Shown here in pieces: positions 61,128-64,000 of a stretch of DNA of 64,000 nucleotides; positions within the stretch are counted from its first letter, which is position 1; the number at the start of each line of letters is the position of its first letter. A program made the position numbers and the translations under genes. The stretch is taken from positions 100,273-164,272 of the forward strand of contig JABIVD010000052.1 of NCBI GenBank assembly GCA_018667335.1. The letters run 5' to 3'. This stretch comes from Rhodospirillaceae bacterium. GTDB taxonomy: Bacteria > Pseudomonadota > Alphaproteobacteria > UBA6615. The notes under the pieces were generated by a model that had not been told where the DNA came from, ran no database searches, and saw only the letters and a list, made by a program, of their open reading frames with translations.

Positions 61128-62159
61128 TCAGGCAATCCGCTCGAAGAAGTCCTGATACTGCGCGACCACGGCCTTCTCGGTGTAGTTCTCTTCGAAACGG
61201 CGGCGGCCTTCCACCGCCAGGCGCGCCGCATTCGCGGGGTCTGCGAGGAGCTCGCGGATCCCGTCGGCAAGCCCGTCCGGGTCATCCACCGGAACCAGTA
61301 TTCCGGCCACGTTATCACCGATCAGGCTGACAGGGCCCGCCGCCGCCGCGGCCACGACGGGTTTCCCCGCCGCCCAGGCTTCCAGAACGATATTGCCCAA
61401 CGGCTCATGGCGCGACGAGCAGACGAACATATCGCAGGACTGCATCAGCGCATCGGAATCGTCGCGCCATCCGAGGAATCGCACGCGATCAGTCACGCCA
61501 AGTTCGGTTGCGAGTTTCGACAGGCTGGCTGCTTCCGGGCCTTCACCGGCGATCCAAAGCCACGCGTCGGGCAACTTTGCAAGCGCGCGCAAAAGGACAT
61601 CGAAGGCCTTGTTCTCGTGCAAACGTCCCATCGCCAATAAAAGCGGCGCATCCAGCGGTGTATCGAATCCGATCCGCGATATCGCGGGCCGTGTGGGCGC
61701 GTGTACGAAATTCGGCAGATAGACGATCCGGTCCCGGTCAAAGCCCTGCTCGGCAATATGCTCGACAATCTCTTCCGTGTTGCCGATCAGATAGTCGCAG
61801 TGCCGGTAATATTTGAGATCATAATATCCACCGAGACGGGCAATCAGTTTGTAGCCATCTGGCCGCTCCGACTTGGGTGTTGCCCAGCTCGCACGGCTCA
61901 TCCAGCTGAGGACGATATCGGGCTTGTAGCGATCGATCTCACGCTGCAATGCGGGCCGTGTGCGAAAATCCATCCGCCCGCCAAACGGCAACTCCAGCGG
62001 CTCAACGCCGCCATCACGGAGTGCGCGCGCGCGAACCGAATCACGTCGGATAATCACCCGCTGGTCGACATCGGCCTTGGCGAACGCAATCGCCAGTCGG
62101 ACGAAAAACGCCTCTGCGCCGCCCACTTCCGCGCCCGCCATGGCCTGGAGCAGTCGCAA
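61128..62159 (-). CDS. Glycosyltransferase family 4
   Basis: 343 residues. The N-terminus reads MRLLQAMAGAEVGGAEAFFV (GT-B acceptor domain). The donor-binding half contains LLLAMGRLHENKAFDVLLRA, WLWIAGEGPEAASLSKLA and the EX7E-type region SSRHEPLGNIVLEAWAAGKP. It transfers a sugar to an LPS-core or capsular acceptor. The stop is two bases before asnB and the start two bases after the family 2 transferase gene. Confidence 0.93.
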   Translation of the reverse strand: MRLLQAMAGAEVGGAEAFFVRLAIAFAKADVDQRVIIRRDSVRARALRDGGVEPLELPFGGRMDFRTRPALQREIDRYKPDIVLSWMSRASWATPKSERPDGYKLIARLGGYYDLKYYRHCDYLIGNTEEIVEHIAEQGFDRDRIVYLPNFVHAPTRPAISRIGFDTPLDAPLLLAMGRLHENKAFDVLLRALAKLPDAWLWIAGEGPEAASLSKLATELGVTDRVRFLGWRDDSDALMQSCDMFVCSSRHEPLGNIVLEAWAAGKPVVAAAAAGPVSLIGDNVAGILVPVDDPDGLADGIRELLADPANAARLAVEGRRRFEENYTEKAVVAQYQDFFERIA

Positions 62160-62161
62160 GG

Positions 62162-62944
62162 TTACTCATCCTCCAGATGGGCTTTGAGATAACTGAGGAT
62201 CGGATAAAGACTGGCCATCAACGCAATCAAGAACCCGTACTGACCTTCCCGGTAACCGCGCCGCGCCACATAGCATTTCCAGAAGCGCGAGAAGATCCGC
62301 CGCAGATTGTGTCTGAAACTGCCGATATCGCCGGATTCGCGCAAATCGCGCGCGCGCGCGCTCGTATACCGATCAAGCCGGTGGATCATGTCCGAGATAT
62401 TGCGGTCGACATAGTGGACCATCGGTGCCGCCAACCGTCCCGAAGCTCCCTTGAGTTCCAGGGCGGGATGGATGCGCTGACCGCCCCATATTTTGGCCGG
62501 GCCGCGCGCAGGGTCATTGGCAAACAGGCGCACAGTTGCACTCACACCCCAGGCCGCGCCCCAACCAAATTCAACCAGCCGGTCTCCGACGTAATTATGA
62601 AAGGGGATGAGAAAATGGCCATAGGGCGCGACGGCAATCGTCGATCGGATGTCCTGCGCCAGTGCCGCCGTCACGCGTTCGTCGGCATCGACTTCGAGAA
62701 TCCAATCACCGGTGCATATCTCGATCCCGCGGTTTCTGCGTGCACCTTCAATCTCCCACGCACCCGCCTCAACCGTGGCGTCATGCGCGCGTGCGATCTG
62801 TTCCGAACCATCGTTACATCGATCGAGGACAACAACGATCTCATCGGCAAAGCGCAGCGCGTCCAGGCAATCGGCAAGCTGGGCTTCCTCATTGTGCGCA
62901 ACGACAAGCGCGGACAAGCGCGGCGTATTTTCCTGAACGGTCAT
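62162..62944 (-). CDS. Glycosyltransferase family 2 (LPS core WaaE/KdtX-like)
   Basis: 260 residues. LSALVVAHNEEAQLADCLDA, EIVVVLDRCNDGSEQIA and TGDWILEVDADERVTAALAQ (the DxD) are typical of the WaaE/KdtX branch acting on LPS inner core. A C-terminal hydrophobic segment (YGFLIALMASLYPILSYLK) suggests membrane contact. It overlaps the heptosyltransferase-like gene by four bases (ATGA). Confidence 0.9.
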   Translation of the reverse strand: MTVQENTPRLSALVVAHNEEAQLADCLDALRFADEIVVVLDRCNDGSEQIARAHDATVEAGAWEIEGARRNRGIEICTGDWILEVDADERVTAALAQDIRSTIAVAPYGHFLIPFHNYVGDRLVEFGWGAAWGVSATVRLFANDPARGPAKIWGGQRIHPALELKGASGRLAAPMVHYVDRNISDMIHRLDRYTSARARDLRESGDIGSFRHNLRRIFSRFWKCYVARRGYREGQYGFLIALMASLYPILSYLKAHLEDE

Positions 62945-63924
62945 TCTCGATCTTCACCCACGCGGCGCCACAAACTCGCAGACGCCCTGACGACTGTATC
63001 GACGGACAGGCTGTCCATCAGCGTTTCCGTCGTGCGGTGATCATAGCCTTTCCCGCCGACAAGCTCTGAGTAGGGTTTTTCAGTCGTGACCCACGTCGCC
63101 CTTGATCCCCACGGCCCATACCGCTCCGGCCGACTGGGACCAAACAGCCCCAGGGTCGGAATTCCTGCGGCCGCGGCCATGTGCATCAGGCCCGAATCGT
63201 TTCCGACGAACAGCGACGAACGCAGCAAGCAGGCCGATACCGTCGGCAGATCTTGCGTGCCCACGAGATCGATCCGCCGGTCAGCCGGGATGGCGTCGAG
63301 CACCGCCGCCGCTGCATCACGCTCATTTTCGGCACCCAGCACCGCAATCGCCGCATCCGGCAGGACGGCGTCCGCCTGTGATCCGGCGATCCCCGTCAAA
63401 CGCTGGAGTGTTTCGACAAATCGCTCCGCCGGCCAGATTTTGCCCTGCCAGTTCGCCGTCGGCGCAACGGCGATAACCGGCCTCCCCTCCGGCAGCAGGT
63501 CAGTGGCGGCGGCATGATGTTTCGCGCCCACCCACAGGCGCGGGATCGGTGGATTTTCGGACAATCCCAGAGTCCGCGAGAACGCAACGACTGCGTGTTC
63601 GTCGCGATGGGAACTCGGCGGTGCCACTGCACGGCGCGACGTCAAAACCGTCCACGGAATGACCGAACGCCGCACATCCACAACGAGCGACCAGCGGTGC
63701 CCGGCCACCTGGCGCCAGAGCGAACGCCAATGGCCGGCGCGCGGTCTCTTTTGCATGGGGATCAAGCGTTCGAGGCCCGGAAGCTCTTCAAACAACGGCG
63801 CGGCCGATGCGCCGCAGGCGACGGTAAATCGCGCGTCGGGATAGTTCCTGTTCAGGAAATTCAGCAGACCGGACGATAGGACGGCGTCGCCAATCCGGTT
63901 GGGACCGACATAGAGTATTCGCAT
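62941..63924 (-). CDS. Glycosyltransferase family 9 (heptosyltransferase-like)
   Basis: 327 residues. MRILYVGPNRIGDAVLSSGL is the usual GT9 start, VIAVAPTANWQGKIWPAERF is the mid signature, and SLFVGNDSGLMHMAAAAGIP is the donor-site motif. It transfers heptose from ADP-heptose to LPS core or a related sugar. It heads the visible part of the glycosyltransferase/asnB operon and is coupled to the family 2 gene. Confidence 0.92.
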   Translation of the reverse strand: MRILYVGPNRIGDAVLSSGLLNFLNRNYPDARFTVACGASAAPLFEELPGLERLIPMQKRPRAGHWRSLWRQVAGHRWSLVVDVRRSVIPWTVLTSRRAVAPPSSHRDEHAVVAFSRTLGLSENPPIPRLWVGAKHHAAATDLLPEGRPVIAVAPTANWQGKIWPAERFVETLQRLTGIAGSQADAVLPDAAIAVLGAENERDAAAAVLDAIPADRRIDLVGTQDLPTVSACLLRSSLFVGNDSGLMHMAAAAGIPTLGLFGPSRPERYGPWGSRATWVTTEKPYSELVGGKGYDHRTTETLMDSLSVDTVVRASASLWRRVGEDRE

Positions 63925-63935
63925 GACGTTGAGGC

Positions 63936-64000
63936 TTATACGCGCGTGCCCAGCTTCGCGCCAATTCTTGCTGAAAAAAGAATGGGCTCGCGCCTTGCCA
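63936..64000 (-). CDS. Possible C-terminal end of an upstream gene (5' part outside window)
   Basis: A minus-strand frame enters from the window edge and stops with TAA at 63938–63936, reading …PFFFQQELARSWARV. The stop lies 11 bases before the heptosyltransferase start, fitting an operon partner. Only 21 codons are visible, so neither the gene nor its product can be confirmed. Confidence 0.3.
   Translation of the reverse strand, partial: ARREPILFSARIGAKLGTRV

Noticed and set aside
63923..64000. Plus-strand gene starting at 63923
   Set aside because: An open frame exists to the window edge, but its ATG overlaps the heptosyltransferase start on the other strand and it lacks a ribosome site.

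Overview
The window looks like a GC-rich chromosome segment from an alphaproteobacterium, most likely a marine Rhodospirillales-like organism. The evidence is the gene order murA–DUF2948–hisG(short form)–hisD–UPF0262–LMW phosphatase–infA–maf–RNase E/G–yacG–tRNA-Phe, two complete TRAP transporters, and several families (UPF0262, DUF2948, short RNase E/G) that are mainly alphaproteobacterial. Lineage is inferred from gene content only. No rRNA, CRISPR array, insertion sequence or integrase was seen.

Layout. (1) 1–8.6 kb: a catabolic block with a TPP enzyme (cut by the window edge), a TAXI-type TRAP transporter, a TauD-like dioxygenase, an amidase, a PF04199 cyclase and a cupin. (2) 8.67–17.96 kb: a long minus-strand housekeeping run from murA down to tRNA-Phe, with dcd, a RidA protein and a TerB-like protein upstream. 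(3) 18.0–21.5 kb: tRNA-Thr, then a FIST sensor and a class III nucleotide cyclase with a duplicated sensory region. (4) 21.5–40.7 kb: a second catabolic region with a sugar-acid dehydratase, MFS exporters, an acyl-CoA ligase, a tartrate-dehydratase-like enolase-superfamily enzyme, an alpha/beta hydrolase, a TetR regulator with a clear operator, a second PF04199 cyclase and a DctPQM TRAP transporter. It continues with a response regulator, ArsC, an amidase, a PanE-like reductase, a Bcr-type MFS protein, a GlcG/HbpS protein and a kynurenine-formamidase-like hydrolase. (5) 40.8–48.9 kb: surface-polysaccharide nucleotide-sugar genes, with a plus-strand CDP-linked branched-sugar cassette converging on a minus-strand dTDP-4-keto-6-deoxysugar cassette.

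(6) 49.0–51.8 kb: a lower-GC insert with an XRE regulator, a zinc-ribbon membrane protein and a ParB-domain DNA methyltransferase. Its right edge cuts genes on both strands. (7) 51.7–56.2 kb: a tightly overlapping minus-strand envelope operon (VanZ-like protein, an alkaline-phosphatase-superfamily enzyme with an LtaS-like Thr nucleophile, two small membrane proteins), plus an SH3-like exported protein and a lipoprotein. (8) 56.2–64 kb: an AcuI/YhdH reductase and a thiolase separated by a 10-bp tandem repeat, a plus-strand lipoprotein, then asparagine synthase and three glycosyltransferases in one minus-strand LPS/polysaccharide operon.

The two catabolic regions share a theme: a TRAP importer for small carboxylates, a PF04199 cyclase/hydrolase, and an amidase nearby. 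In both TRAP loci a strong hairpin sits between the binding-protein gene and the permease gene(s). The regions most worth experimental attention are the FIST–cyclase pair, the VanZ/LtaS-like envelope operon, the branched-sugar cassette and the ParB-methyltransferase insert with its operator and attenuator-like hairpin.
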